A DNA stretch of 64,000 nt from Cryptomeria japonica. Lineage: Eukaryota; Streptophyta; Pinopsida; Cupressales; Cupressaceae. The notes beneath the pieces are model-generated. The model did no database searches, was not told the DNA's origin, and was given only the letters and a program-made list of their open reading frames with translations. Shown here piece after piece: positions 32,924 through 45,294 of this stretch (the stretch's first letter is position 1; every line of letters starts with the position of its first letter). The position numbers were made by a program, and so were the translations under genes. The stretch spans positions 145,554,091 to 145,618,090 of the forward strand of contig NC_081406.1 in assembly GCF_030272615.1 (NCBI RefSeq), given 5' to 3'.

Positions 32924-33875
32924 TATCGGATAGAATTGCTTTCTTAGAAATAATTTGGTAGTTGAATGAGTCTGACAAGACTCATTTATGAAACTCAAAG
33001 GTAAAGAAGGGATCCTTCCTCCCAAAAATCATATTTTTCTGCGATTTTGATATCTTGAGAAAAGGAGGATTCGACCTGTTATATTACAAATTATTTCCAT
33101 ACAAGATGAATTTTGCAAAATTCAGAAATTTTGATCCAGAACACTTTATTGATTAGACTAGGGTTGGGTGTAGATTGACAACCTTTGTTCATGAGCATGA
33201 TTATTTTGAAGAATTATTAGAAATGCTTCTTCTGATGTCAAAGTTCAATGGAGAATAAACATGGCAAAAGAAAAAATGAAAAAGATTGACCCAACATACA
33301 AAGTGGTATACACTGAATTGGAGGAACAAAGTGTGATAAATTTTGAAAGAGTAAAGGTAGGAGATGACGTTAGACTATTGGCATGCTCTACATTTATGTA
33401 TGATGATAAGTTTGTGCAGTCCCAAGAGTTCAGGGAATTTGTGCTAAAAAACAAAAGGGAGCAATTTTCCAATATTTCTAGAGAAAGGTTTGCATCGAGG
33501 AATCTGGTAGACAACGATATTGATAGATTTATAGCTGAAGTTTTAGAGGAGGTTAACTATTTCATATCGAAGATGACCTGTGAGGAGGAAAGGAATTTTG
33601 TAAGGAATGGTGGATGTTTGTTACTTGAAGGATGGGACCTCTCTTCTGCAATTATATTGGACACCATAAGAAAGGAATCTTTAGAGTTGGCAGCTTTACC
33701 AATTGAAGAACAAGCTCAAGAGTTGTATTTTGGGTCATATTATAGGCCTCAATATGAGGCATTGGCAGTGTGGTCAATATTTAATGATGACCAGATTCAG
33801 AAAGCTCAGATTAAGAAAATGGTAGGAGATCTTACCGTTAACTTGGCTATTATGAAAATGAGACCTCCTAACTGA
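32924..33875 (+). pseudogene. Unrecognised coding sequence H, 3' part
   Basis: Directly continues the frame cut at 16725: DRIAFLEII, FDILRKGGFDLLYYKLFPYK, FAKFRNFDPEHF. After a one-base change near 33215 it reaches an intact 204-codon frame (33261-33875), MAKEKMKKIDPTYKVVYTEL to AIMKMRPPN, with charged, helix-prone sequence. Coding appears to extend upstream of that Met (DVKVQWRIN). No family is recognised. With the 5' part it would make a protein of roughly 750-850 residues. Confidence 0.6.
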
Positions 33876-35756
33876 TTGTTTTGTGTCTAAAATGGTAGGA
33901 GATGGTCATGGAGGATGTTGAAGCTATTATGAGCATGTGGACCATGAGAGATCGGTGAGATGAAATTAGCAAGACTTTGTTACTGACCGATAATTTTGAT
34001 TTAGGGTATTTTGTTTTAACATTAAAAATGGCTTGCGACCCTTTGTCATTTTCATAGAATCTTGGTTGTGAGTGGGCAATAGGCCAAATGAACAAACAAA
34101 CTTAAATTTTTTTTTGAAAATTAAATTAACCCCCTTTTAAAATAGACAAGTTGAATTAAGCAAATTGAGACTAAGTGTAAAGATGACAAAGAAGGAATTA
34201 TATCTTGAGATAGAGATGCAGGATGAAGTTGTGCACCTGGAATTAGTAGTAAAATGTTGAGACAGAGCTTCCCTACAAATCTAAGAAAAATTTGTCGGGA
34301 TTGGGTTGAAGTTGCACCTCGTCCTCAAAAAACTCCGCGTGTCGAAAAGGGTTTTTTCATCTCTGAAAATGAATCCTAAACCCACAATTACAGCTGCGCA
34401 CATGCAACCTACACACATAAAAGAGAAGAAAAATTGTTGGGATTAGGGGTTTTCCTTCAGGGCAAACCTCATTTTGGAATTAACCAACTAATTGAAAAAT
34501 GTTGCAAGTAAATGAAAGGAAATGTCTGCAGTAAAATCCACCTCAAGAAGGGGATGCAATTGAAATGTTGATGAAATTGCTTGACACATTCAATTAATCC
34601 TTTCCCTTTTTCCAACTATTCATTAAATTAATATTTAATTAATTCATCCCAACCCTCTTCTCCTATTACTTAAATAAATTATTCAATTTATTTAATTTAA
34701 TTCACTTAACTAAATTTAGACAATTAATTAAATAAATAAATCATATTTTTTTAATTAAATCCTCTCTCACATTTAAATAAATTAATGTTTATTTAAAATC
34801 CCCAAATCATATTTCTCACATTTAAATAAATTATTATTTTAAAAAAAATCCCTCCCTCACTTGCACTTTCTAGAAAATGCAAGTTGTAAGTTAACTTTAT
34901 TTATTTGTCACTTGGACATGTTTGCTTCCTAAGGCTAGGCAGAGTTTACATCTTCTTGGACATGATTTCTTTGCCAATTTTGTTTTATTCCTTTCTTTTT
35001 CTTTTCTTTTGCAACCATGGGGAACTTTGTATTGCTTTGGACATCCATCTTAAAGCCAGGTAAAGTTCAAGGTTCCTTTGCCATGCTTTCTAAGTGCCTT
35101 GGCGGACTTGGACAACCTTGTGCCAACCTTGTTTAGCTTTATTAAATCATGGCTGGACTTTGAAACCTCTTGGACAAGGTGGAGTTGGAAGGTTGCGTCC
35201 CATATTTGTTTGTTCTTGAGAAGTGCTTGGTAGGGTAGAGTTTAAAGGTTGTTGGACATTGTTTGCTTAAAAGATGGCGGACAACATTTTTCTATTTTGT
35301 TGCTTGATTGATAGTTTCACAAATTTTTTACTTGGAAGGTTGCCTGCCATCTTTTGAGTAGTTCTTGATTGATAGCTCCTTTTGCATCATCATAATTTTT
35401 TTACTTGGAATGTTGCCTGCCATCTTTTGAGTAGTGAGCTCTAGGCAGTGTGCCTGAATGCAAATGCATTCCCCATTGTAATATTTTCACATGCTACTAC
35501 AAAGTATCATCTTATTGTGTGTAGGTTCTCACTGTGGTGTTTCCCTTAGCCAGGTTTTCCATGTCAAAAATATTTGTGTTATGTGTGGTGATGTTATTGT
35601 ATTCATGTTTGTTATTGCTGCAGTTCATCATATTTACAATGAAGGTTAAATTGTTTAATCTGGTGAAAACTGATTCCCCCCCCTCCCTCTTAGTTTTCCT
35701 TCATTGTTGTTGCCAATAGTTGCTTCAATAAATCCTAAATTTGGAAAAGGAAAAGA
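33876..35756. other. Non-coding remains of LTR sequence
   Basis: AT dyads like those of the Tat LTRs fill 34610-34860. Two direct copies of ttttttacttggaaggttgc and following (about 39 bp) lie at about 35325 and 35397. At 35525-35705 the run gtaggttctcactgtggtgt, the cttagccaggttttccatg word and a C-rich ccccccctccctcttag tract resemble the end of a plant copia LTR. No complete element could be bounded. Confidence 0.5.
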
Positions 35757-36760
35757 GATTTAAGATTTTAATGGTCAAGAAGAACAAATGATAGTTGAAA
35801 CTAAAAGGATTGAACCTGAGCCCAAGGCTTCATCAAAAGAAAAGATAGATAATCTAGTCAAGGAATCAAATGTGAAAATATCTGAAATGGTAACAGTGAT
35901 TGGTACTCGCTTTGGTACTACCGATGACTCCTGGAAGAGATTATTTTCTGCACCTTTCATCATTCAACCCATCACTTTGTCCATGTAGTTAGTTGATTTC
36001 TCGAAAGTTGCTTCGGTACAAAAACTCCAAATTGGAGAAACCTTTGTATAATCTACTAGACAAGATTTTGAAAAGGATAAAATTATTGAGGAACTATTGC
36101 TAACACTTCATGCTTCAATTCCTAAGTGTCAGATATATTCAAATGTCCCTAGTGTCGACAAATGCAAAATTTTAATTGGCTCAGAAAAAGTGAAGGATAA
36201 ATCTGAGAAAGGAAGAGAAGAGGACAAAGAGAAGCTATTGCAATAATTCAAAGGTAAATGTGAGACTACATATCATCAGATCACTCAACTCATCTCTCAA
36301 GGATAGTCATACCTATCAAATGGTGATATACACTTCTTATATAGTCTTCAATGGCTAGATGCCACAAAGAGAATTAAATATGAAATGAATAACATTGAAT
36401 AAAAGATTTGGCAAGCCCATGCCAACTAGAATCTATCCCAAGACTTATCTGGTTCCAAAAGATCAACAATTGAAGAGATCCACAAGAAATATTTTGAGTT
36501 ATAGAAACAAAGGGATGATATCATTCTTCCCTTAGGTCAATTGTGAGATCTAAGCAATGAGAGAATTCCATCATGAACCAAACCCTTTCTAGAGCTATAT
36601 AGCTCACATTTTCTGAACCCGATTCAATTCAAGAAGCAGAACAAATGCACGCATCCTTGCAAATAAAAATCAAGTTCGTAACAGAGGCTATCTTGCATTA
36701 GGATAAACTAATGACTCTTGGACTGCACACGTTTAGAAGCTTAAGCAATTCTCAGATTGA
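35757..36760 (+). pseudogene. Decayed coding relic D ahead of a polypurine tract
   Basis: One frame is readable for about 330 codons with roughly ten stops: KRIEPEPKASSKEKIDNLVK, SEKVKDKSEKGREEDKEKLL and STIEEIHKKYFEL. The Lys/Glu-rich helical character, and the position just before a purine tract, resemble the C-terminal end of ORF2 in elements A and B, but no sequence identity was established. It might be the 3' end of the H sequence or of another element. Confidence 0.5.
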
Positions 36761-36829
36761 CATTGATTGTCTCCCTTAGGGGGAGTTTGAGATCTAGTTA
36801 TGTACAATTTTGTGTTTGGCCCTTTATCA

Positions 36830-37125
36830 TTATTGTCAAAGGGGGAGAAATGTCATGTTTATTATTTCTATTATGCAAAAATTTCAGACAATTAGTTAGT
36901 TGTTATTTCATTTGTTGTTTTTCTTTTCTAAAGCTTTAAGCAAACTTATAATGTATGTTGCCATCAATGACAAAGGGGAGATTGTTGGCCTGTTGGCATT
37001 GATGTCATTGATGTGTTTTGGTTTGACGTGTATATTTTTAGTTTGATCAGGCAATTTACTTTAGTATACACTATTTCTTCATTATGCAATGTATGTATGC
37101 TCACTTCATCCAGTTTTGAGGTTTG
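36830..37125 (+). other. Paired purine tracts and LTR start of element D
   Basis: tgtcaaagggggagaaatg (about 36834) and atgacaaaggggagat (about 36966) are two PPT-like tracts 130 bp apart. The second is followed by TGTTGGCCTGTTGGCATTG, a typical plant copia LTR start. The LTR is interrupted by element I at 37126 and appears to continue after 38774. Confidence 0.6.
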
Positions 37126-38774
37126 TGTTAGAGTATTCGGGTATTTACTTGATTAATTAAATAATATTTGTTTAATTATTTAAGTTCCCTTTATCTCTTT
37201 TACACTTAAGCCTACTTTAGGTGCATAATAATTAATTCTTTTATTAATTATTATGTGCAAACCTAGGTTTTCCCTTTTAGGGCTTCTTGACCATTTAAAG
37301 GTTGAGTTCATTCTTTCCATTGTATGAAGAATAAGGTTTTTTACATTACAAAATTTGTGAATATTGAGCTCTCTCTTTTTGAGCATATTTTCTGTGTATT
37401 TTTTTCTTCTGTGATTTGCTTCCTTGCTTCTCCTTGTAACAAGTTTTTCAGCTTGCAGAGATCAAATTATTTTTTTATTTTATTTTTTACCCTTTTTATG
37501 TCCTAAAAGAGGGTTTTTTTTTTTGGCTGTAAATTGGTCATACGGAGTCGCTTTTTCAAAAAATTTATATTGTCAGAAAGCTCTTTTCGAGCTCTCTTCA
37601 GATCTGGAGGTTTGAACTTTTGATTTTTTTTTTTGTTGGCATTTTTTTCTGTTAATTCTGTCTCTTCTTATCATTGTAGCATTTCATTTATGCAAACACA
37701 CTGAGATAAAGTGCCATCATGCATTGTTTACTTGGGATCATGCACATCTTGTGCCTTGTTGTACATGCACTACTTATAAAGTGCCATGAGGGGGTTGATG
37801 TTTGCCTTGTTTGCCATCTGCCTTTGTCCAGTGAGTGTTCCTTCCATGAAATTCACCTCATGATGTGTGTCAAGCGAGTGTTCCTTCCACGACACCCTAT
37901 ACTTTCTCAGCACCTTTGATGTTCTTGGTTCTTCATCGTGCAGTTCTTATTGGCTGTTCTTTTCAGTGTACATGTCCCTCTCCCTCTTCAGCATTATGGG
38001 GAGGTTTGTCTAGTTGGTTCTAATGCATCCGTGGTTTGATTGATCAACTCTTTAGGCTTTGGTGTTTTCATGCCATCTATATCTTCGATTTCAGTTGTTT
38101 GCCTTGTTTGCCTTCTGATTTGAGTAGTGTCATTTGTGGGCACTCATACAGATTATAGTCTTCTCTACCTAGTCAAGTTCTATTTCAGTGGAGGTTCTTC
38201 AGATCAGCAGTTATTCTTCGATAGAGTTTGCAGGTTCTTCATGCTTCAGTGATGTTCTTTTCTATCTCTTTTTGGAGTAGAGTTTTTTCCCATGTGGTTT
38301 TCTCTATTTCTCTAGTTCATAGAGATTTCATTGTATTTGGGTACCTGAGTAGGCCTTGTTGCCGGGACCCATCTTTCTTGCTTTCAGTAGCTATTCTAGG
38401 TTTTAGCTTCTCCCCAAGTCTAGCTTAAGGGGGGGTGTTAGAGTATTCGGGTATTTACTTGATTAATTAAACAATATTTGTTTAATTATTTAAGTTCACT
38501 TTATCAGTTTTACACTTAAGCTAACTTTAGGTGCATAATAATTAGTTCTTTTATTAATTATTATGTGCAAACCTAGGTTTTCCCTTTTAGGGCTTCTTGA
38601 CCTATTAAAGGTTGAGTTCATTTTTTTCATTGTATGAAGAAGAAGGTTTTTTACATTACACATTTTGTAAATATTGAGCTCTCTCTTTTTGAGCATATTT
38701 TCTGTGTATTTCTTTCTTCTGTGATTTGCTTCCTTGCTTCTCCTTGTAACAAGTTTTTCAGCTTGCAGAGATCA
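37126..38774 (+). mobile_element. Element I: short internally deleted copia-like element related to G
   Basis: Two 339-bp LTRs (37126-37464 and 38436-38774) start TGTTAGAGTATTCGGG and end TTGCAGAGATCA. The PPT CTTAAGGGGGGG (38424-38435) and the LTR start TGTTAGAGTA match element G. The AT block followed by tgcaaacctaggttttccc is the counterpart of the G LTR. The internal 971 bp lacks gag-pol. Its start has catacggagtcgctttttc, like the leader of G. No PBS is evident. Flanks share only tttg (4 bp). Confidence 0.85.
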
Positions 38775-40372
38775 TTTGGGCTCCTGTGGTGTTGTATTTT
38801 CTCAACTCCAACAGTTTGGTATATCTTCCTTACCAAAAGTTATTCTGGGTCTGGTCCCATCCAGATGCGATGAAGACATTATCTACAAGGTGTTTTAGAT
38901 CTGGTCCTATCCGGATATAATGGAGGTGTATCTTACAAATTATTTTTGGATCAAGATTGAAGCTGACATCTTATGAAGGTATTTTTGTTGTTGCGTGTGG
39001 ATATTTCGGTCTCACCCCTTTCTTGTTGAGCCAACTAATTAGGATATTTTGATATGATATATATAACCATCACTTTTGCAAGTTAGAGGCATAATTGTTG
39101 AAAAACAACTATTGTGTACATATTGTTTATGTGAAATTTTTGTGGATGTGAATATTGTTATACAGTATATGTATAGGGATATATAAAACAGTTTGTGCAC
39201 TTCAACAAAATTGTAATTCATGCATATGTCAGATGCAACTCTAACAGTTCAATTTTGTACTCAATCATCTGACAGTAAGCCTTTTGTATTTTGTGTAGTG
39301 AGCCCTTTGGGCAGTGAGCCCACACTAGCAGTGAGAAAACCTCTTTTTGTACTATGTAACCGGTTACATATTGCATCATACTTGAGAGATCACTCTCTTT
39401 GTTGTTTTTCCCTATTGGGTTTTCCACATACAAATACTTTATTATGTGCTATGTGTCAATTTCCTTTACTACACTTGAATCATGTTATGTGAATGGTTAA
39501 TCAAAAATTTTAATAAGTTCAATGGAATATTAATTCACCCCCTCGCTCTTAGTATTTCAGATATTGAACAGCCTTATGTCATTCTCTAGAGCACCGGGGG
39601 TGGTTCCTTTTTTGGTTCTACATGGTCAGGTGGTTTGATTCCTTCTTCCATTGGGATTTTCTTTGTTGGATGTTCGTGTGCATGATGGATACTCCTACTT
39701 CTCTTCAATTTTTGTACTATGGATTCTTGGAGTGGTTGTATTTTATAACCCTCTATTTGGAACCGATAATGTATATTTGTAATAATTACCAGTATATGAT
39801 GTAATATGTAATGTAAGATGAACTAGTGTGAAATGGACTCTATATGTACTGGATATGGGTTAATTCATAATTAAGCATTTAATGGAATTTATATGCTTAT
39901 TCTTCTATGTTATATGTAGTGTAATGGATGTTAATATTAATTAATTAATGATGTTATGATACTCTTGAGAAGAATGTTAATATATTTTAAATTATTTCTG
40001 ATTGTGCACTTAAGTTCATATGGTCATGTATATTCAATGAAATGTTAATGTAAATTTTATGTGTTGTTGTACTTTAAAAAAAAAATCTCTAGATTTCCTA
40101 GTTAAATGGTTAGTTCTCTAGGGTATTCTTAGTGGACATTACATTTAGTTTATTTAGTTATTTCCAATGTACAATAATAATGTAGAAATTTGATGTGACA
40201 TGAGGTTTCAGATGTGTTTATTGTTTTTTTTGGTTTTTCTCCTCCCAGTTGCTTCCTCTCTTTTGGGATTTGAACTAGGAACACTATTATGATTATTTTT
40301 CTTTAAGTTTTCAATTAATATGATGGAGGGTATCTTTGTTGTGAGTTGTTGGATATTTTTGCTGCTAGGATA
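38775..40372. other. Non-coding LTR-like remains after element I
   Basis: It continues the D LTR (gggtctggtcccatccagat and a second near copy, atctggtcctatccggat, about 60 bp later). At 39535 it holds another ttaattcaccccctcgctct tract. No coding frame or complete element is seen. Confidence 0.5.
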
Positions 40373-40440
40373 TGTTGTTGTCATTGATGTCAACATATTC
40401 CTATGATTTGTGCTCCAGTGATTGCAGATTGGTTTATTGG
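40373..40440 (+). repeat. LTR remnant J, left piece (host of element C)
   Basis: It starts about TGTTGTTGTCATTGATGTCA, a common plant copia LTR start, and runs to the C insertion at 40440. The rest resumes at 56875 after C. Confidence 0.5.
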
Positions 40441-41492
40441 TGTAGTGTCATAAAATTGCATTTTCGACCACATTTGGGTCTTCGCATTGGCGGATGAATC
40501 CCTAAGCCTAATTGGAGACCCAAGACATGCTCAAAACACCTAAAACTTGCACCCCGCACTGATTTTTGTCACTTCCTGTCCTAAATTAGGGCAGGACAAG
40601 GGTGTGGCACCCTTGTCCTTGCCCTATTTTGGGCCTCCCTTGATCAAATCTTTCATTGGGCTTGTCAATTGTGAGCGTGAAAAAGTTATCCTATGTCGGC
40701 CTAAGATGGAAAATCGGTTTAAAAAACCCCTAATTGGAAAGTATATAAGGAGCGTTTTCCCCTCCTATTTGTAGAAGTTTAACAAGTTAGTCAATGATAA
40801 GCGAAGTTGATCACAAGTGAAAACATTCAAGCATTCAAGCATTCAAACACCCATTGAGCATTTCAAGTCTCCTTTCAAGGCTAGGTGTTGCATTCAAGTC
40901 AAGGATTCAGCCATTGAAGAGGAGATCTCTATCATCGTTCGAAACATTATTTTTCATATATCCTTCCAGACAATTTCATCAACATTTCAATTGCATCCTC
41001 TCTTGAGGTTGCAGGTGCACAACTGTAATTGCAGGTTTAGGCTTCATTTTTAGAGACGAAAAAACCCCTTTTGGTGCGTAGATTTTTTAGAGGACCAAGT
41101 ACACTTTCAACTCGGTCCCGACAACTTTTGCTCAAATTTGTAGGGGAGGTTAGTCTCAACATTTTACTGCTAATTCTAGGTGGACAACTTCATCTCGCAT
41201 CTCTATCTCAAGATATAATTGCTTCTTTGTCATTTTCATACTTAGTTTCAATTCGCTTAATTTAATTTTTCTATTTAAAAAGAGGGTTACTTTACTTTCC
41301 AAATTCATTGTCAATTCACTTAGCATTCAATCTCTTTCCATTGAGATTTGATCTAGTGAATTCAACCCTCCTCTTTTAAATGTAATGTGTGTGAGAAGTT
41401 GAAGGGAATCCTTTGTGAAAATTTCATCCCTCTTTTGAGGGGAGTAAAGCTTTCCACTTGATCTCCCCTCATCACCTTTTCAACACATTACA
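40441..41492 (+). promoter_or_regulatory. Element C 5' LTR
   Basis: TG..CA termini. Contains a near-palindromic cctaaattagggcaggac region (about 40575). It is paired with 55814-56869. Confidence 0.93.
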
Positions 41493-41495
41493 TTT

Positions 41496-41508
41496 TGGTG
41501 AACCCGAC
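41496..41508 (+). other. Element C primer binding site
   Basis: TGGTGAACCCGAC three bases after the LTR. It is complementary to a tRNA 3' end reading GTCGGGTTCACCA and is not the iMet type. The tRNA was not identified. Confidence 0.75.
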
Positions 41509-41510
41509 GT

Positions 41511-42607
41511 CTTACATGTCTGACATTCAAAATTATTGCATATTTTTCACTTACAAGTTTAGTTTTCTTGCAATTTATGTAACTTATTGGTTAATTCAAT
41601 CAAGCCCTATTTGTTAAAATTGAAATTGATCTTGTGTTTTGCAAAAAACTCTATCTATTGTCTTAGATTTGAAAATTACATTGCTTGTCAAATTCAATTC
41701 CTTCATTATCTTGTTCAACTTGCAAATTAAATTTAGAAAATTACATGGTTAATTGTCAAATCCCTAATTTTCAAAAATCAACTTGAACTTGTGCAAAAAT
41801 TGGATTTACATTTAATTTTCAGATTTGTCTTCTTGCCTAAAATTCAAAATTTCAATTTCCCTACTTTTTGCAAAATTCAAAATTTTAAAATTAAGTAGTT
41901 AGGTCCTAAAACCCTCATTTCAAATTTACTTGGATTTTTTATAAATTTTAATCAATTTCAATAAATTTCGGTTGTCTAAATATTATTCAAGGTGGCCCTA
42001 TCCATTAGGTTTGACCTTTTTCAAATTTGCAATTCAATTTCTCATCTTTTTCCAAACCCTAATAGGGTCTTATTTTGACATTCAAACCTTAATTTCACCT
42101 ATCTAAAGTTCGTAAAGTTAACCAATTTTTTGGGGTTAGCTCTCAAATCATCGTAGCTTTCATCCCTGAAAAATTTCTAAAAAAGTTGGGCGGACTAGGT
42201 ACACTTTCAACCTGGTCCTTGGCTTTTTTCCTGAAATTTTGGGAGACTTTTATGACTGTATTTAATTGCTTAAATTCAAAAAATTGGCTGATTTTGTCGA
42301 ATTTTGGTCCCTCTAAAATAAAAAATACTTCCCAATTTCAACATTACAACTTTCAAGGAAACATTTAAAATTAAGTGGTCAATTATAATCTGCCCTGATT
42401 TTAAATCTTAATTTTGTCAATTTTAATTAAGTGCTATCCCATTGGCCCTAATTTCAATGTCTTTTTATCATAATTTTTCTTGGAAATTGTGTCATTTCTT
42501 CTTTCCACAAAGTTCAAATTGTATAATCATAATTTTCTTGAATTTGCATTATTCAATTTTGCAAACTTTGTCCCCATAATGTAAAATTCAAATTTTCTCT
42601 CTAGTGC
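41511..42607 (+). other. Element C untranslated leader
   Basis: AT-rich, about 1.1 kb, stop codons in all frames. At 42185-42245 it repeats part of the LTR (ctaggtacactttcaacctg against agtacacttt caac in the LTR at about 41098), a small internal duplication. Confidence 0.5.
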
Positions 42608-42877
42608 ATGAGTTTTACCACTATTAGTCCTACCTATACTATCCCCATTATACAAAGCATTAGAATTAAGGATTTCCAAGGTTTAATTCCCGAAGAGATG
42701 GACCCTAATTTGGGTGACTTCTTCAATGAGGATAATGCTAATTCTTCCCATCCTAATAATATCCCTATTTACCCAATTAATGATTCTTGTGATGAAGAAG
42801 AAGCTTTGACTAGAGTTTCCATAAATCAACTTTCAAAATTGGACAATCAATTTGACAACTTCCAACAATGGATGTCC
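42608..42877 (+). pseudogene. gag: Element C Gag, N-terminal piece
   Basis: The ATG at 42608 starts MSFTTISPTYTIPIIQSIRI. The frame runs through an acidic Asn-rich segment to QQWMS, where a DNA-transposon-like insertion breaks it. The frame resumes at 43869 (QEYPNSKSLPLIEG). Probably the Gag N-terminus of a Ty3-like element. Confidence 0.65.
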
Positions 42878-42879
42878 TA

Positions 42880-43866
42880 GGGTGAACTCACAATGCTGGT
42901 TCCCAGTTTTTCGTACATCCTGATTTTTGCTGAAATCATATGTTTTTTAAAAAATATAATTATTTAAGCTTTAAGAGGTCCCATTTGAAGTAATTAATTT
43001 AAGAGAGTTATATCAAAGGCTCTTAGATCAAATTTTATTGGATAGAACCTCTCTACTTCTAAATCATACTTGCAATGGAGTCTCTTTTGCATCTATCAAA
43101 TGTTGATAAAAAACCAATTTTACATTATCTTTTGGGGGTCAAATAAATTCATTTACAAGTTTTTTTTAAAAAGTATTTATCCCTTATTATAAGCTTTCCA
43201 AATAGTATAATTTTTAATATATTTAATTGCATTAATATATTTCTATTTAATTTCTTATGAATGTAGGGTTTTCACTGATCATGAACTTCTTTGTTCAATG
43301 CTTACATGGAAAAATAGTAAACATCACCCAACAAATTTTGAAAAATATTTCACACTAGGTATTGAAGTCCTCTTTCCAACAAAAAAAATGATTTTCATTA
43401 CATATACAACAAGTTATGTAATATCAAATGGACATATGTCAGAATTATAGTTAACTCGACTTAAAATCTTAATAAAATATGAAATATTGAGGATAATATT
43501 TAAAACCAATTTAAAACACTAGATATGGATGTTACAAAACCAAATTCGAAAGAATCATGTTCATATCTATTATAGAAAAAAAAGTTATGCTATACAGAGT
43601 GAGTATCACTCTTTAAAATTGTTGTTTTTTGAAAAAAACTAGTTTTCGAGGGAGATAGAAAAATGGAATCAAAATGATTCCAAAAATTATCAAAAAAATA
43701 TTTTTAGAATCTAAATATAAAATGACACAAATCACTAGTTCACATCATCTACAAATTCCTTATGGTTTAGAAGTAATAGGTGTTTGAATCTGAAGTTTTT
43801 TCTGAAAATGAATATTGCAGTGTCAAAGTTGGCAAAAAAGTGTAACCCACTATTGTGGGTTCACCC
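42880..43866. mobile_element. Non-autonomous DNA-transposon-like (MITE-like) insertion in C gag
   Basis: Terminal inverted repeats: GGGTGAACTCACAATGCTGG at the left end and, as reverse complement of the right end, GGGTGAACCCACAATAGTGG, with similarity running on for about 33 bp. The 987-bp interior is AT-rich with no ORF. It interrupts a Gag frame that joins cleanly when it is removed. A target duplication is not clear (left flank tcc, right flank ccc), so the superfamily is unassigned. Confidence 0.75.
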
Positions 43867-43868
43867 CC

Positions 43869-45294
43869 CAAGAATATCCTAATAGTAAATCTCTTCCATT
43901 AATTGAAGGTTTAAAGTGCATTATTCAAAGTGATAAGAATGGAATTTGATATATTGTGTTGTATTGCTCATATTATTGATTCTAATGTCATGCCTATAAA
44001 GAGTTGTGCTGAGAACTTAGGTTATTCACAACCTTCTACACAAATCAATCATTCTATTCCTTTGAACACTTCAATGACTAGGATTCCTACTTTCACTTCA
44101 AACATCATGGCTACATCAACTAAAAATATCATACCTACAACCATTAGCCATGGGGGAAATCCCACTTCCTCAATCAATCCTCCATCTTTATCCATGCCTT
44201 CAATGAGTATTCCTATCGTCTCTCAACCAATCAATGTGACACAAGGAGGCAATTCATCCAATCATTCTATCTCTTCTTTCAGTGTCACATTTCCTACTCA
44301 ATCATCGCCTATGGTTAATTACCATAGTGTTCCACCACCTTATTCTCAATCAATGCTTTCTTTCAATAACATCACACCACCTTCTCAATCAAACATGTCT
44401 AGCATAAATTCCTCAATTGAAGCAACCGTTAATAACCTTGCTCAAATTGTGTCATCATTGCAACAACAAATCGCTTTTATGAGTCAATCCAAGTTTAGTG
44501 TGCCCACATTTGATGTTGCGAGCCCACTTTCTCTTGATGTTTTTAGATATGTCCCTCCTAAACATGTTGAAGTCCCTTAATTGGAACTCTATAATGGAAA
44601 AGGTGTTCCTTTAACACAAGTCAAAACATTCTAAAATTGTGTATTGAATTTGCTTATGATTAAAGATTGATTGCCAAATTGTTTACTAGAACATTGAGAG
44701 ATAAGGCTTTACAATGGTATTGCTCTTTGTCTTCATATTCTATTACTTCTTTTCAACAATTAGCAAATGCTTTTATTCAACAATTTAAAAAAAACATAGG
44801 TCCTAAAATCACTTTGACTGATTTAATGCATTGTAAACAAGGTGTTAAAGAAAAAGTGTCTAATTACATTGGTAGATATAAGCATTTGTGTTCTCAAATT
44901 TCTTTTCTTGTGCCTAATAATGATATTCAAATAATTTTCATTTATAATTTGCAAAAAGACATTAGAGAAAAATTTCTCCTTTATGAGTTTACTTCCTTTC
45001 CACAATTGTATGTAACACTTCACAATTATCAACTGATTGTGAATCAACTGGAGCAATATACTCCTATGGCTCTGAGTGATAATGGTGAGAGTGGTCAACA
45101 AACGTTTGTGAAGTTCAAACCGAATAAAGTCTTCTTCAAATTCAATGACACCATCAACAACAACAATGTGAATGCTACAATAGGTGTGCCTCGTATTTCT
45201 AAATTTTTCAAAAGAGAAAGACAATTTACTCCTTTGAATGAATCTTTGCATAGCATCATGTCTCAGTTGTTACAAAGAAATGTGATCAAACTTC
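43869..45294 (+). pseudogene. gag: Element C Gag, central piece
   Basis: It first resumes the N-terminal piece (EGLKCIIQSDKNGI). Then a Ser/Thr/Pro/Asn-rich low-complexity stretch (43930-44580) ends in FDVASPLSLDVFRYVPPKHV. After a frameshift near 44665 the retrotransposon Gag core follows: RDKALQWYCSLSSYSITSFQ and LMHCKQGVKEKVSNYIGRYK, then REKFLLYEFTSFPQLYVTLH. It ends where element B is inserted. This fits a Ty3-type capsid. Confidence 0.8.

Noticed and set aside
34256-35705. A complete LTR or solo LTR between 34256 and 35705
   Set aside because: LTR-like words and a C-rich tract are present, but no matching copy, target duplication or clear TG..CA pair was found.
44823-45251. Minus-strand 142-codon frame
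   Set aside because: Shadow of the element C Gag core on the plus strand.
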